Made by a program: the position numbers and the translations under genes. From assembly GCA_009741485.1 (NCBI GenBank), contig CM019216.1, positions 29,095,741 to 29,159,740 of the forward strand: a stretch of DNA of 64,000 nt, read 5' to 3'. The notes beneath the pieces are model-generated. The model had not been told where the DNA came from, made no database searches, and was given only the letters and a program-made list of their open reading frames with translations. The first letter of the stretch is position 1, and the number at the start of each line of letters is the position of its first letter. This document shows positions 1 to 12,289 of this stretch, one piece after another. The DNA is from Malurus cyaneus samueli (taxonomy: Eukaryota; Chordata; Aves; Passeriformes; Maluridae).

Positions 1-25
1 AGAATATTTGGAAAAAATACAAAGT

Positions 26-160
26 GGAAGAATGATCAGAGGTCTAGAAAGTATGATCTATGGAAAAAATATGCCTAAGGAATTTGGAATGTTTAGACTG
101 GAGAAGGAGTGGCTGGAGGGGGTGATAGCACTCTTTAAATATGTAAAAGGTAATAAATAG
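26..160 (+). mobile_element. Old CR1/L3-type LINE, C-terminal ORF2 fragment
   Basis: One frame is open from about position 26 to a TAG at 158-160. Its translation follows the late part of CR1 ORF2, with MIRGLE near the start, then FRLEKEW and a closing GVIALFKYVKG. In the family this part lies after the reverse transcriptase domain. The next bases (161 on) no longer match. The wording is closer to the old CR1/L3 group shared by amniotes than to the younger avian CR1 copies further along. The left edge runs off the window, so the copy may be longer. It is a dead fragment with no 5' half. Confidence 0.6.
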
Positions 161-190
161 AACAGACTGTTCTGTCTTTAGCAGACTGAG

Positions 191-1640
191 ATTGTAGGCA
201 CTGCAGCTCAGTCTCAAGTGGCAAAGCCCTGAGCAGAGTGAGGACTGAAACAGGCTGTCTGAGGACACTGTGGACTCTGACACTGGATTCTTGGGAGACC
301 AGCGTTACACAATCACCTGCCAAGAAGACTTTGGATATAATCAGTTTCCTTGTGGAGAAAGATGTGGTAGCTGTGAGGTTTCTTTCACTCTCTTTTCCAT
401 GGGCTATGATAAATATAAGCTAACAATAAAACTCTGTATTTTTGCCCTTTAAATTCAGTATGTGGAAAAAATTTATGAAACTGGAGATTTTCATAGTATC
501 TTGTTGCTAAAGAGACCACATTTCAGGCAAGAAAAATGGGGCAGTTGAAAACATCCAAAATGTCTTCAGTGCCTGCTGTTTTACACAGAGAAAGAAAACA
601 AAATGTTCTCAAACTATAGAATATAGCACATAGTTTGGTTAGTTCCTTTGGATGTGGCTTTTAACAACCAAATACTTAATGGAAGTTTCTTACAAACTTC
701 AGGGGGTTCATAAGACATCATCAAGTGTGCAAGGAAAGAGCTAGAAAAACCAAAATCCACCCGAAGTTTTAAATTTAGACACTTTTTAAAAGTACATTTT
801 ATATTTAGCTCTGGGGAGAATTATCTCTATTCTCAAGGATTATATGAACTAATTTATGGCAAATATGAAAAAAGTCTTAAAATCTATGAAGTATCACTTC
901 AGAACAGGATACTATTGAGTTTTAACTTCATGTGTACCTGGACATCCCTTTGGATGCCTCCACAGAACTTTGTTATTCAGAAAACACTTTCTGAATACAT
1001 GGGTACAATTCTCACTCCATATCTCAGCTAGTCCATGGTACTCATATTAAGTATGAAATGCAGTTTATTTTCTTATGAACTACAACATTTTTCTTCTTGT
1101 TTTGTGTCTCAATCCAGAGCACAGTAACTATTTTGGAGATTTCCTGATATTAAATCAGCTTTCAGCAACAAGTAGTAAGTCAATATTTTTTTAAGAATAT
1201 TTTTTAATAAGATACATGAAGACAAGAACCTATATTCTGTTTAGAAAAAGTATAGCAGAAACCCAGTTTACAGGTATAACAGAGAAGTACAGCAGAAGAT
1301 GAAATCTCTCTAGTTTTGGTTGTACTGTTTTTGAAGTACGGCTGTGTTAGTTTTAGTCATTTAGTAAATTGTCATTTACTCAGATGACGACATTATTCAG
1401 TTAATTTGCACTATGTTATTCACAGAGTAGATAATTTCCAGTCTTACCAGAACAATATTTTCCTTTTTTATTTTCTTGCCATAGTTTGAGAACTGTTTAA
1501 TGTGCTCCTTCTGTTATTTAGAGCCATAGTCCAAGTTCTGGCATTGTTTCCATCTGCAAATGTCTGTCATTCCTCTGTGGAACACTTTTGGGTCATCTGA
1601 GATACCACCAGCAATGAAGGTTTTATTCAATATTATCCAA
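191..1640. other. AT-rich non-coding stretch
   Basis: I see no gene, known repeat or RNA here. Open frames at 238-452 are short, overlap in two frames and resemble nothing. T-rich and A-rich runs occur near 1190-1210 but no long microsatellite. Confidence 0.5.
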
Positions 1641-1786
1641 ACTTCCTTAGCTCAGTTAGTGAAAGCATGGTGTTAACAACACCAAAGTCCCAGGTTAGAT
1701 CCCCATACAGGCCGTTCACTTAAGAGTTGGACATAATGATTCTTCTGAGTCCCTTCCTATTCAGAATACCCTGTGATTCTATGAAT
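1641..1786 (+). mobile_element. TguSINE1-like tRNA-derived SINE with CR1-type tail
   Basis: The first 75 bases read as a degraded tRNA gene. An A box (TAGCTCAGTTAG) begins at 1648 and a B box (GGTTAGATCC, one change from the tRNA consensus GGTTCGATCC) lies at 1693-1702. The tail then reads GAGTTGGACATAATGAT, a CCCTTCCTATTCAGAAT block, and ends CTGTGATTCTATGAA at 1771-1785. That tail matches the 3' end of CR1, whose machinery such SINEs borrow. As I recall it, this architecture is that of zebra finch TguSINE1, described as derived from tRNA-Ile. The changed B box suggests it is not transcribed now. Confidence 0.8.
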
Positions 1787-3744
1787 ATATCACGTTTACT
1801 CATTAGTAATGTGTTAATATATAAATGTAAAAAAAAATTGAAATTAGTTCTTTCAAAAAGAATACGAGTCAGATTCTGACACCAGGTGAACAGAAGATAA
1901 CAAACTGAGACACATAAGCAGAATGTTCTCCCTAGCAGATGGAAAACATTTATTAGCTATACAAGTCCCTGGTTGATAAACTCAAGAACCAGCTTCCTCT
2001 GTTCCTTAGAAGGGCTATGTGGCAAACACAGACCACAAATACTGCACAAACACAGGTGTCTTTTGGCAAGCACTGAAAACGTCTCACAGGAATGTGCTTT
2101 GACGCACATTTAAATAGGAGAGCAGTCAGCAAATGCAGATGACCCAACAGATATAATCACTGAAGAAAATATGAAAGCAATTGATAAGGAAACTGCCTGA
2201 GATGCAAGGTAATAACACTGTAAATGGCAGACAACAGGAAGACTTTCTGTGTATTAAGAATTGACCCACTTAACCTCGATATCAAAATCTGAACTTAAAT
2301 CCGGACCTATATTATTCAAACTCTTGTCTCTATGGAGCAAGATCTACATCAATGTTGTTTGTTTTCTTGCAGCTTCTACTGTGTTCAGCATTAAAAGAAG
2401 ATCCTGGTCTGCTGAAATTGCTTTAAAATGGATCATCACATCTCATTAAATTACAAATAAGACTCTAGCCAAAAACATTTAAGCAAAATTAAACAGTTAT
2501 CACATTTTTCACACACACATGCCCGAGAGTGTTGTATACTCTTTGCTTCCTTTATCTAAAATCTTTTTAAAGACATAAATAATATTAAAATACCTTTTAC
2601 AGTTTTTTCTCTTAATAAACTAGCACTATTTGCCATTATGTGCCACTGAAATTATGGTTTGACTGGTGACCTTGCCAGTGACTGGCATCATCTTCAATTT
2701 TAACGCACTAGACAACCACACTTGTTTGCACCAGTACTATTATGATGCAGATGCACTGGTAGAATTTCTGGTGACATTTGCTCTATTTATATGCTGAACG
2801 GCTCTGCTACTTTCCCAATGAAGAGTAGGGTAGTTGCTCTGTTCTGGAAGTTCTGGAGAAATGTTGGAGATGTAGCATTTTCTTGTTTTAATGCATTCAC
2901 AGTAAAATGGGGAAGCCTCACCAGAACAGCAGCACCAGACATTTAGCCTGGTCTGATTTGACTGAGAGGTTTGTTTGTACAGCAAAAGCAAATCTGAGGA
3001 GCAACACTAGAAAAAGAGTGCAGGCAACTTGTGCCATGAAGGCATGACAAAGGAATAGAAGCCTGTAAAATGGTTGCAGACAGGCTTTTATTTTTATGTT
3101 GAAACTCTAGACAAACTGCATTTCAGAAAGAAAATACATCATGCAATTGTTTAAGCTGTCTTGGGTCCCTCTGGGCTACCATAGCCACCTATATTTACAA
3201 GTAGTATAGCCAGGACGTTTCTTTCTACCTCTGCCTACCATGGGGATGTCACTTTGCAAACAAGTTATTAGTGAGGCTGAGGCAAAGTCCGTGATGATGG
3301 TTTTCTTTATTTAATCTTTGAACACAAAATACTAATATATGGCTCGGTAGACGCACACACATGGTACAAGTGAAAAAAAACCAAAACCAAAACAAACCAG
3401 TCTCAACAGTCTGAGAATGAGAAGGTAATGCTCCTGCCAGCAATAACTAATTGACCTTAATTCATTAACCACTGCGTAGACTAGTGCAGGCACAGTCACT
3501 GTGATTGCTTTTCTTTGTCCCCTAGACACAGAAATCCACAAAATCAGTGAAATGTGTCCATTTGCATCAATCCTGGCTGCCTAAGCCTAAAGGACAGCCT
3601 TGAACCCATCTGATGAGGATAAGAGGAAAAAGGTAAGCAAAAGAAATGCTTGACATTTATTTCAAACTGACAACATTTTGGGAAATGGTATGTCTGGATA
3701 AGTAGGTTATTTTCAAGGAGGAATTCACATATGACAATTTTGCT
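1787..3744. other. AT-rich non-coding stretch
   Basis: No gene recognised. A run of nine A lies near 1830 and a short CA run at 2509-2519. On the minus strand, 2740-2991 gives 83 open codons with clustered cysteines and NxS/T sites, but I find no convincing splice sites and no family match. Confidence 0.5.
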
Positions 3745-3891
3745 GCCGACTTGCTGGGTAGTTTTCAGGAGGTCCTTTCAGTCCTCTGTGATATATTTGC
3801 ACCATCTGTATATGGGGATTAATATGTCTCTCCAGAGTGCTTTAAGATTGATGAGAGCTGTAAAGATGACTTTCACAGTGCTTACCCACAA
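3745..3891 (+). mobile_element. MIR-like ancient SINE fragment
   Basis: The order of blocks follows the core and 3' half of MIR. A stretch like 'cttgctgggtagttttcagg' takes the place of the MIR 'cttgctgtgtgacc' block. It is followed by a CCTTTCAGTCCTCTGTG block, then CACCATCTGTATATGGGGATTAATA, which corresponds to MIR's 'catctgtaaaatggggataata'. Last come AGAGTGCTTTAAGATTGATGAGAG and a TTTCACAGTGCTT end. It is heavily diverged, as expected of an element older than the split of mammals and birds. The identification is by eye only. Confidence 0.55.
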
Positions 3892-5837
3892 AAGATACAT
3901 TTCAGGCAAAGAAAGATGCCTCAAAACTCTAGTGATTCCATGCTAAAGAGTCTTTTCCAGGCACAACTTGTTCTTTGGGTTCATAAAAAAAATTCAGTCT
4001 ATCAGACAGCTGAGTGTATGGAACCTATTTCAAAGTCACCTTTTCTTCCCTTATGGTTGCTTAAGATTTCTTTAATAACATAAAGTTATACTATTATTAA
4101 AGTTATATCCTAGTAATTTGTCTAACAAGACTGTCAGCTAGGGCTAAAATGACTGTAGCACCATCTTAATTTCAAAGAATGGCTTGAACATCATCATCAA
4201 AAGATAGATGCACGTAACTCATCAGGTGAATAGGTTTTAGTAACATCTGGTACATACCACACGTTTTCAAACTTGCTAGGCAGGAACTTGATGGTGGTCA
4301 ACTTGCAAACACAATATTTCACAATCAAGAAATACCTTGATACTGTTTAAAAGTATTTTTTTAACAGAAAGAAAATTTATTTGAGAGTCACAGAAGAAAT
4401 ATTTGTTAATGCCACAAAGATGGCCCAAAAACAATAAGGTACTTAAATGTGGTACTGAGGGCCAGCCACAGATTTATTCTAAGCACTATGAGAAACTCTC
4501 ATCCATTAATGTCAGTCAGTGCACTCACAGACTGGATCACTGGACAGGAGGACAGCTGCAGAGTTTTCCTGTTTGTGCACAGCTGCATCCAACCTTTCTG
4601 GATAACTGCTCTGATTTATAAAGGGTAGCTCTTTCCTACGAATTTAATGTTAGGTTGTGTTATTTCAGTCTGTTTGCTTTTCCAGTTCTACCAATGTACT
4701 AGTGCAGAAGTGACACAAAGCACTTAAAATGCCAGTAAGAACTGGATAACTGAACAGGTTTTGCTTTAGACTAATAAAAACCTGAAGCATTTATGAGGTC
4801 CCCAGTTAAGCGAATACAGGATATTATTCTAAAATGGTTATTTATTGTAAGAGAAGACTAAACTCAATGCCCTAGCAAGCGCCATCCCATTCAAGGTTAC
4901 GAGACAAGAATCTAGGAAAAAAAATTTACCAAATAGGTAAAATTAATGTTCTCAAAATTCTCAAAATGGCTCTCAAACCAAGCTTTTCACTTACTCTTGT
5001 TTCATCATTAATTCCAAACAAAATGCCAATTACTGTTCATGCATGAAATCCTGGCCTGTTTGTCTGTGATTTCAATAGGGGAGAGGTTTCATCCCATATT
5101 CCTCATGTGCTGTAAATAAATCCAAGGTATATTACAGAGCTGTCACTTAAAAAAAAGAAAAAAAGAGGCTTCTCCACGTTTCTGCATTCATGTGTTTCTA
5201 ATTTTTTAATGTTCTATGTTAAATAAGATCTTTCTTTCCATATTTGCTGAAGTGCACATAGGACTGATTATTAGAAAGAGTGGTTATTTAAAAAAACCTA
5301 GCTCTAATTGGAAGATACCACTTCATATTATTTGGCTGACATTTAAGCAGCAAATAGTGAGGCTTCTGTGCTTCTGGAATGGAGAAAGATTGTCAAATGT
5401 GTGCTTTGTAGACCTGTCACCAAAAATTATTTTACTAATCATATAATGACCTGACAATAATACTACATTTGGGCATAATATTTGCAAAGGCTCAGTTTCT
5501 TGGTCTCTCACTTAGGACATTCAGACCTTTAGAAAACCATGCAAAATTGAGAGCGGTTAGAACCGGATGAAGAAAATTCAAAGTGACTGGATTTTCCAGG
5601 TAAACAAGGCCATTTGTAGAACACTAGTGTGAAGCAATGGAGATCTTAACAGAAAGAGGTGAAAGAATTAAATGCAAGTAGCATACAGAGGCACCAACTT
5701 GAGTGTCAAAGGTTTTTAAATTATGTTACGGTGCGAAAAAAAAAAAACAAACAAAAAACTACTGAACACAGCACCCCACCAGCTCAGCCTGGATGATTTG
5801 TCCTACAGCTGACATATCACTGCCTGTTTACAGACCA
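3892..5837. other. AT-rich non-coding stretch
   Basis: No gene or classified repeat seen. It contains a 12-nt A run at 5736-5747 followed by CAAACAAAAAA, and several short A runs near 5150. Open frames at 4403-4621 and 5216-5511 are short and unlike any protein I know. Confidence 0.5.
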
Positions 5838-6260
5838 CAAAACTACAGTTTGAGACTGGAAAACACCTTTCGAGATATCTAAGGAGATGTCTAGTAAGGT
5901 CTGGGGTCAGATATCTAGTAAGGTCTGCATCTTGCAGAGCGTTATATCCAAGTGGGTTTTAAATATCTCTGAGGATGGAAAATCCACAGCCTCTGTGGGA
6001 AGCCTGCTCCAGTTCTTAGTCAGCTTCACATTAAAAAGAAAAGGCATTTTCTACATCTAAATGGAATTTCCTCTATTTCAATTAGCTCCCAATGCCTCTT
6101 GGTCCTGTCACTGGAAATCCCTGAGGAGATCCTCGCTCCATCTTCTTTGCCACTCCCCTACATCACATTCAGAAGAGCCACCTGAGCTTCCTCTTCTCCA
6201 GGCTGAAGAACTACAGCTCTCTCCTCCTCTCGTATGATAATATTTCTGCACAGCACTGCC
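5838..6260 (-). mobile_element. CR1 LINE fragment, reverse orientation
   Basis: Read on the plus strand this is the reverse complement of a CR1 3' region. The 3' end block (tttgagactggaaaacacctttcg) leads to GGGTTTTAAATATCTCTGAGGATGG, then a CCACAGCCTCTGTGGGAAGCCTG block, the CAATGCCTCTTGGTCCTGTCACTGG block and TCTTCTCCAGGCTGAAGAACTAC. This order is standard for avian CR1. Beyond about 6260 the match fades (CACTGCCCTGTGCTCCAC may be a residual). Inside it, a 24-bp step repeats CTAGTAAGGTCTG at 5891 and 5915, a small local duplication after insertion. All frames are broken. Confidence 0.75.
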
Positions 6261-7702
6261 CTGTGCTCCACAGCATAGCTGTGCCCTGAAGGAGACTTGT
6301 TTAAATTGCTTCTTACAAGAGTCTTAATTTGCAGCCACATACGCCCTGTTTGCTGGGATCCATGTACAAGAGTATTATAAATCCAGTATTATTTTCTTAA
6401 AATGTCAGGAGAATATTATTGAAGAGGAAATGCAAGTTCAGGGCTCCTCTGTCTAACAGACCAATATCAGAGGCTGCAGTGGAAGTTAGTGATTTCCTGA
6501 GAAATGTATGCCTGAAGCTGAGGATGTTTCATCCTGTGCACATCTGTAGACTCCTTAGTCCCATATGTAAGCAAAACTTTTTTCCTTAACTGATGTCCTG
6601 AAAACTCCTTTTCTCTCCATCTTCTTCTTTCATTCTCTGGATTATGGGCTCTTTCTTCAAGCCATGTCTGGCTGTGTCTTCTGGATAGAGTTCAGAGACT
6701 GGGAAATGAACCAGCTATGCTGGTTGGTTAAATCTTTATTGTTCTCTCTTTTGGTTTCAAGTCCATGTTACAGAGGCCTCAAAATGCATTATAAACATAT
6801 GTACTGTATGTGAACGAATGAGGCTGGGCAGGCAGTTATCCAACAATGACTGTGCCTAAATGCAATTCTGACCCCAACCACTTCACTGCAATGCTGTAAA
6901 AGAGCCGGATCCTGCTGGCAAAGCGCCATGGCTTAAAAAAACTGAGTGTGGTTTCAACTCTTTGGGGATTTGCAGTTCTTACCAGACTTCAGTCGCTAGA
7001 TGTCAGGGCTTTCTCTGGCAGTACCCATCCTAACCAAAATATTGTACTTCTGTAGTTCAGTATACTGCAGGCATTTCTTATCAGCTCTGAGCTCCAAATA
7101 AATGCAGAGGGTATGTTGATAAACATTATCAGTGTCAAGCTAAAGTAATGATTTTTGCATATGTGAAAAAGGTGAGAGTCTTCACACAAAAAATTGCATG
7201 ACTTTCAAGCACAGTGCTTAATGAACCGAGTAAAGAAAATAAAATATTGATCTCTTTGCAGCAGCATGCCTCAGTAATTGTAGGGACTCCAGTATTTATC
7301 TGCAGAACACAGTATGCACTCTGAGCCAAATATCCAGAACTTGACTATGTTACAAGACTGGCACTCTGTAGCACTAAATTCCCTCAAAATTTAGAAAGAC
7401 AACAGCTTCCTTGTGGGGAGTGTACACTGATGACATGAGTACAGCTAGAAGGAAAGAGAGAAAGGTCCATTCTCCAGCCATAAGAGCAATAGCCCAACCT
7501 GTGCCCAAACCACAGCCTTTTCCTCTCCTGAACTAGGGAGTTCTCAGTCTAAATACCCTAGGAATGGAGCTTGGCAGGGCAGATACCTCTGGCTGGCAGT
7601 GCTCTGAGCGAAGGACAGTGACAATGAGCAATCATTCAGTGCATTGTGCTGTAGGGCCAGCCATGCTCTGGGACGTGAGTGTGAGCCTTGAGTTTACCCA
7701 AG
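6261..7702. other. Non-coding stretch
   Basis: Mixed-composition DNA without a recognisable gene or repeat. Open frames at 6989-7329 on the minus strand have no start context or family resemblance. The last 200 bases are richer in G and C and lead into the minisatellite. Confidence 0.5.
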
Positions 7703-7826
7703 CCTGGTGTACCTGGCCATGACTGCCTGGTGTACCTGGCCATGACTGCCTGGTGTACCTGTCCATGACATGCCTGGTGTAACTGGCCATTACTGCCTGG
7801 TGTACCTGGCCATGACTGCCTGGTGG
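7703..7826. repeat. 23-bp minisatellite, about 5.3 copies
   Basis: The unit CCTGGTGTACCTGGCCATGA plus CTG starts at 7703, 7726, 7749, 7773, 7796 and 7819. All steps are 23 bp except one of 24 bp, where ACATG replaces ACTG. Copies differ by single bases (CTGTCC, AACTGG, CATTAC). A period of 23 is not a multiple of three, so the GQVHQ-like repeats seen in minus-strand frames are artefacts. It is likely to vary in copy number between individuals. Confidence 0.93.
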
Positions 7827-10187
7827 CTGATGACACGGATGTGTCACGCTGGCCTTGCCAGTTTCAGGCTGCCCTTCAGAGACAGGAGTGCTCTCTGGCT
7901 GCCAACTCACAGCCCACCTGGTGAACGCAGGAGGGGCTGGAAATGCCTCTCAAGCTGTGGATCAGGGTGTCCTGCTGGTCTTTGCACTGACAGCCTGTGT
8001 TTCTGCCTCCGTCCTGGCTCAAGTGTGCACAGTCTGTTCCACGGTACCTCAGGCACTGCGCCATCCCTTGGTAATCCTGTTTTCTTCTGTCTGCTGTCAC
8101 TGAGCAAGGTTGAGTTGTTCTTTGAAAAATATGCATTTAAGGTCAGTGAGCTCTCTGTCTGTATGTCAGTAACCTTTAATCCTATTTTGGAATGTTGATC
8201 CTTCTGTCACTTGGTTGCTGCTGCTATGAATTTATTACAGTTTGCTGTTGGATTTCTTTTTAAACAGAGTCACAATCTACATATATATATTACCCATGAG
8301 TAGATTTTAATTGCTCAAATTACTATTAAACTTTATAGCAGTAGTATAGTTTGAGTTCCATGTCTATCCAGGCTTGCAATCCCTTTTGCAAAACACATTC
8401 TTAAGATCCAGTTACTCTAGCATGATTTGTACATGTGTTGAGAAGAGAGCATAACCCCAAATTAATTTCATGCAGGCTGCTAAACAAGTGACAAAATCCT
8501 GCATGAAGCAAATTCCTTGACTGAGGTGTAGAAGCTTCCAAAGGCTGGTGCCAGTCCCAGAAGTCATTCACTGTCTAAATACTTGTTGTTTAATATTCTT
8601 GCATATTTTTTTACATACACACACACATATACATGTATTCCTATCTATATGGATACAAGCTATACATCCTCAACATTATGTATGTTCTTCTTCTATTATT
8701 TGTTCTTGCAATTAATCATTTTAAAACTGACTCTTTTCCTGACATAATAAGATATAAATAGTCAAAGAAGAGATGAATAGTGCTATAGAAAGGAGTATTG
8801 TGGATTTTAAAAACACAATCCAGAAACTTTCTAATAGGCAGATATGTTTTTAAAAAGCCTCTGAAATTTGGGACTGGAAAGGCAGCCATCAGGCCTTATG
8901 GGACTGTCATCACTATGCATAGGCTTCCCTTCCCTCTCTAGCACATGTGGTCCTAATTGCTGTGCTGGCGAGACCATGGAGCTGGATTCTTCATGAACTG
9001 GCTGTAACATTGGCAGACATTTACTCATCCACTGCTAACAGTTTTTAATGGAAAATCTGTATCCATTCATGCTAGAAAAATGCTTATGTTAAAACAGAGG
9101 AAAACTAAACAGAGAAAACCAGATATCAGTAGCTTTTCTAGCTGCCAATAGTGGATATTCTACTACTTCATTATCATTTACTGTATTAAATTTGAGGACA
9201 GACCAGTGAATATGATTAAACATTAAAAATATTTTGCAGAATTGCACATATTTTTCATCATATTTTTTATCATATTTCTTATTCTGCCCATGCCACAAAT
9301 TGAAAATTATACATCATGTGATAATAAATGGAGAAGTTGTTTATACCCGACTCAAACTTATGAGCAAGACTCAGTGAGTAATTGCAAAATTGCAGCTGCT
9401 GCATAGGATGATTGAGGCACATGTCCTTAGAGGGATATAACCCTCCTAAGAGGGCTGTTGTACATAACATACAGCTGTTTGACCAGTGGAACCATAATTC
9501 TCCCAGAGGCCCCACTTGCCTCCAACTTTTCAGGAGTTTCTCTGCCCTTACTGGGAATCTTCCTGCACTTCACAGCTCCAAACACTCCCTTGGTGTTAAA
9601 CAATCCTTACATTGACTCTGCTTAGATGGATATTTATTCAACCAGAAGAAAACAGGAATTTTGATGTGAAGTCAGTAATCTTCCAGGTCTGTCACTCATT
9701 GTGGTGTGAGAGACCACATTCAAATCTCTGATGCATTAAGTTGGAGCAGAAGCTCAAGTCCTGCAACAGGAGCAGAGGTTGAGTCTAGACTGAAAAGAAC
9801 AGTAGGTAAGACAGCTATAGAATAAGAAAGAGTAATTACACTGGTGCGGAAAACTCTGTGTGGGTGACAGAAAACATGAGCAGCATGTGTTAAAAAGGGC
9901 AGATTAGGCTGAAAAGGATTTACAGTTGGGGCTCCTCAAGAACCAGTCTCCAGGACAATTTATTATTTCTATATTTTTTTCACATTTTCAATACTGAATC
10001 TGGCACAAGTAGTAGAAATCTTCTAACAAAAATTGTTGGTGACACAAGCATTATCAAATACATACATGCATATATATGTGTGTGTGATTTTCCATATTGG
10101 GAAAAGCTGAGGGATCCTGAAGTCCATACAGCAAGGTATTACAAGGAAAAGATGGGGAAATATGCTATGTGATGAAGAAAATTCACA
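7827..10187. other. Non-coding stretch with simple repeats
   Basis: The part to about 8110 is relatively GC-rich and has overlapping open frames on both strands (7855-8198) with no family match. Beyond that it is AT-rich. Simple runs include (TA)n near 8280-8290 and a CA/TA run at 8610-8635. A TA/TG run at 10065-10087 lies just before the next CR1. Confidence 0.5.
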
Positions 10188-10652
10188 TTGGAAAGTGTCC
10201 AGAGAAGGGCAGTGATTCTGGTGAAGAGTCTGGAGCACAAGTTTTATAAAGAGCAGCTGAGGGAACTGGGCTTGTTTAGCCTGGAACAAAAAGGAGGCTC
10301 GGGTGAGACTTTATGGCTCTTCTACAACTCCCTGAAAGGACGCTGTTGCCAGGTGGAGGTTGGTCTCTTGTCCTGGGGAAAAAGCCACAGGATGAGAGGA
10401 AATGGCCTCAAGCTGCACCAGGGGAGGTTTGGATTAGATATTATGAAAAAAGTCTCCACTGAAGGGGTGGTCAGGCTTTGGAATAAGCTGCCCAGGGAAG
10501 TGGTGGAATTGGGATCCCTGGAAGCCTTCAAAAGGTGTGTGGATATGGCACTTGGAGATATGGTTTAATGGTGAACACCGTTGCACCGGATTAATAGTTG
10601 GACTTGCTGATCTTGAAGGTCTTTTCTAAACTGAACTATTCTAAGATTCTTT
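10188..10652 (+). mobile_element. CR1 LINE, 5'-truncated, ORF2 C-terminus still open
   Basis: This is the 3' end of a CR1 retrotransposon. The frame 10188-10568 stays open for 126 codons and reads as the C-terminal end of ORF2, the endonuclease/reverse transcriptase protein. Recognisable steps are VQRRAV, LRELGLFSLE, LKGRCC, GNGLKLHQGRF, a WNKLPREVVE block and a final MALGDMV before TAA, the family's usual ending. A short 3' UTR follows with GTTGGACTTGCTGATCTTGAAGG, then AACTATTCTAAGATTCT in place of the ATTCTATG repeats. The reverse transcriptase and endonuclease domains are absent, so it cannot move itself. The open frame suggests moderate age. Confidence 0.92.
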
Positions 10653-12289
10653 GTGTGGAGGTGGGCTACCAGGTTTTGCAACAGAGATAAACTTCATTTA
10701 CAAAGGAATAGTAAAACAGATTTGTGTTCCAACCTAGAAAAAACAGTTTAGGATGGCTGTGATTATTAGCTCTAGATATACCAGGGACACAAATTCCAGT
10801 GAAGAAAGATACCATTTAAGTCTAAGGACATAATTGCAAATGAGTGTAAAATGGCAAACTAGTATTTTTTGATTAATGGTTAAAAAAGCTGTTTGACAAT
10901 CAAAGCAGTGAGGTTCTGAAGCTTTTCCCAATCATGGTCTCGTGGATAAAACATCACTAAAATGTAGTTTGATTAATCTATAAAACACATCAGAAGACAG
11001 AGTTTCCAGCTATGTAAAAAAGTTCAATTCAATGTCCTGAATTCTGCAGCTTTGACAACAGAGCATGGACTTGAAACTTGACTGCCCACATGTTTTCAAC
11101 ATCCTTTGCCACCAGTCCTCAATCACAGTGTATTTGTTCCTACCACCACTAAATGTCAAGCTGTTATCTTATCCATTGATGGACTGTAGTTGGTGTTTCC
11201 ATACCTTGTTCTGACATGTACTCTGGCCTCTTTGTAAGATTAGACCTTGAAGTTAAACTGGAAAAAATGTGCATGCATAGTGGGTTCAGACATTCAATTC
11301 CTTTAAACAGTCTGGACCAAAGCAACTTGTCCAAAATAACATGGGAAGTCTGTCTCACAGTAGGAAATCACATCTAAACCTAATGGCCATTTTTCCTGTG
11401 AGAAATCACTGGGGACTTGGAAGAATTAAGTTCAAATCCATTTGAAAGGCTACTCATGCAACTTGAATGAGAAAAGTTGCTTTAGGTCTGAAAATTTTTT
11501 AACAACATTGTGATAAACAGATTTGCTTCCCATTTTAATGAACTGCTGTTTTCCAATAAAATAGAATTTATTGAAAATCTTCCAAACAGATTTTACTCCA
11601 GCATCCTAACCACTGGGATGTAGACTGTTTTGTATTTCAAATTAAATATTTGAAAGAATGTCATTTTTATTCTAAAATGAAACCAAATGCTCAAACTTTA
11701 ACATTTTTCTTAAAACAGTGTTCTGACTTTCCATCCAGGAAAATTCCAGCTGCCATTTGCTTCACTAGGCCATGCTTCTTATGAGTAGATGAAATGAAGT
11801 AAATTACAGAATTCTCGGCAAAGCTTGTATCAGTATTTCTACAGCTTCTTTATGACCAAGGCTCAGCAGTAGCTTCTCAGTGAAAATGAATTGGCCACTT
11901 GAAGTAAATGGAATGCAGTGTTTGGTACTGACACTTGGTTTTGAATTCTATTATTCCTTTTAAGCACAATCACTTTCAAAGGATAAAATATACATATACA
12001 AAAATGGAAGCATAATAAAAATCTTCAGAACAAACAGAAATACTTTCTGACTTTCCTGTGTCTCTTCATTTTGTCTCCTTATAAATTATTGCTAATCATC
12101 AGCTCTTCTTTTGCCAAAGGTGAAATGAAAACATATTTAGTAATGAACTAAGCCCAACAATACTTCAGTAGAAAGTTGCAGCTCTCTTCTTGGACAAATT
12201 GAACATCAACGTCTGCTAAATTGACAGCAGATAAAACTCCATTTGGGCAAAGGGAAACAAGAAACAGTTTCCCTTTGTCATATGATGAT
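10653..12289. other. AT-rich non-coding stretch
   Basis: No gene, RNA or classified repeat seen. Open frames at 10734-10931 and 11164-11358 on the minus strand are short and featureless. Confidence 0.5.

Noticed and set aside
1641..1715. Functional tRNA gene
   Set aside because: The B box is changed, the cloverleaf stems do not pair well, and a CR1 tail follows, so it is a SINE.
2740..2991. Cysteine-rich 83-codon minus-strand frame with NxS/T sites, resembling a receptor ectodomain at first glance
   Set aside because: The cysteine spacing does not fit the receptor families I compared from memory, and there are no convincing splice sites.
7632..7910. Minus-strand frames with repeated GQVHQ-like units
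   Set aside because: They are translations of the 23-bp minisatellite; the period is not a multiple of three, so the repeat appears in different frames.
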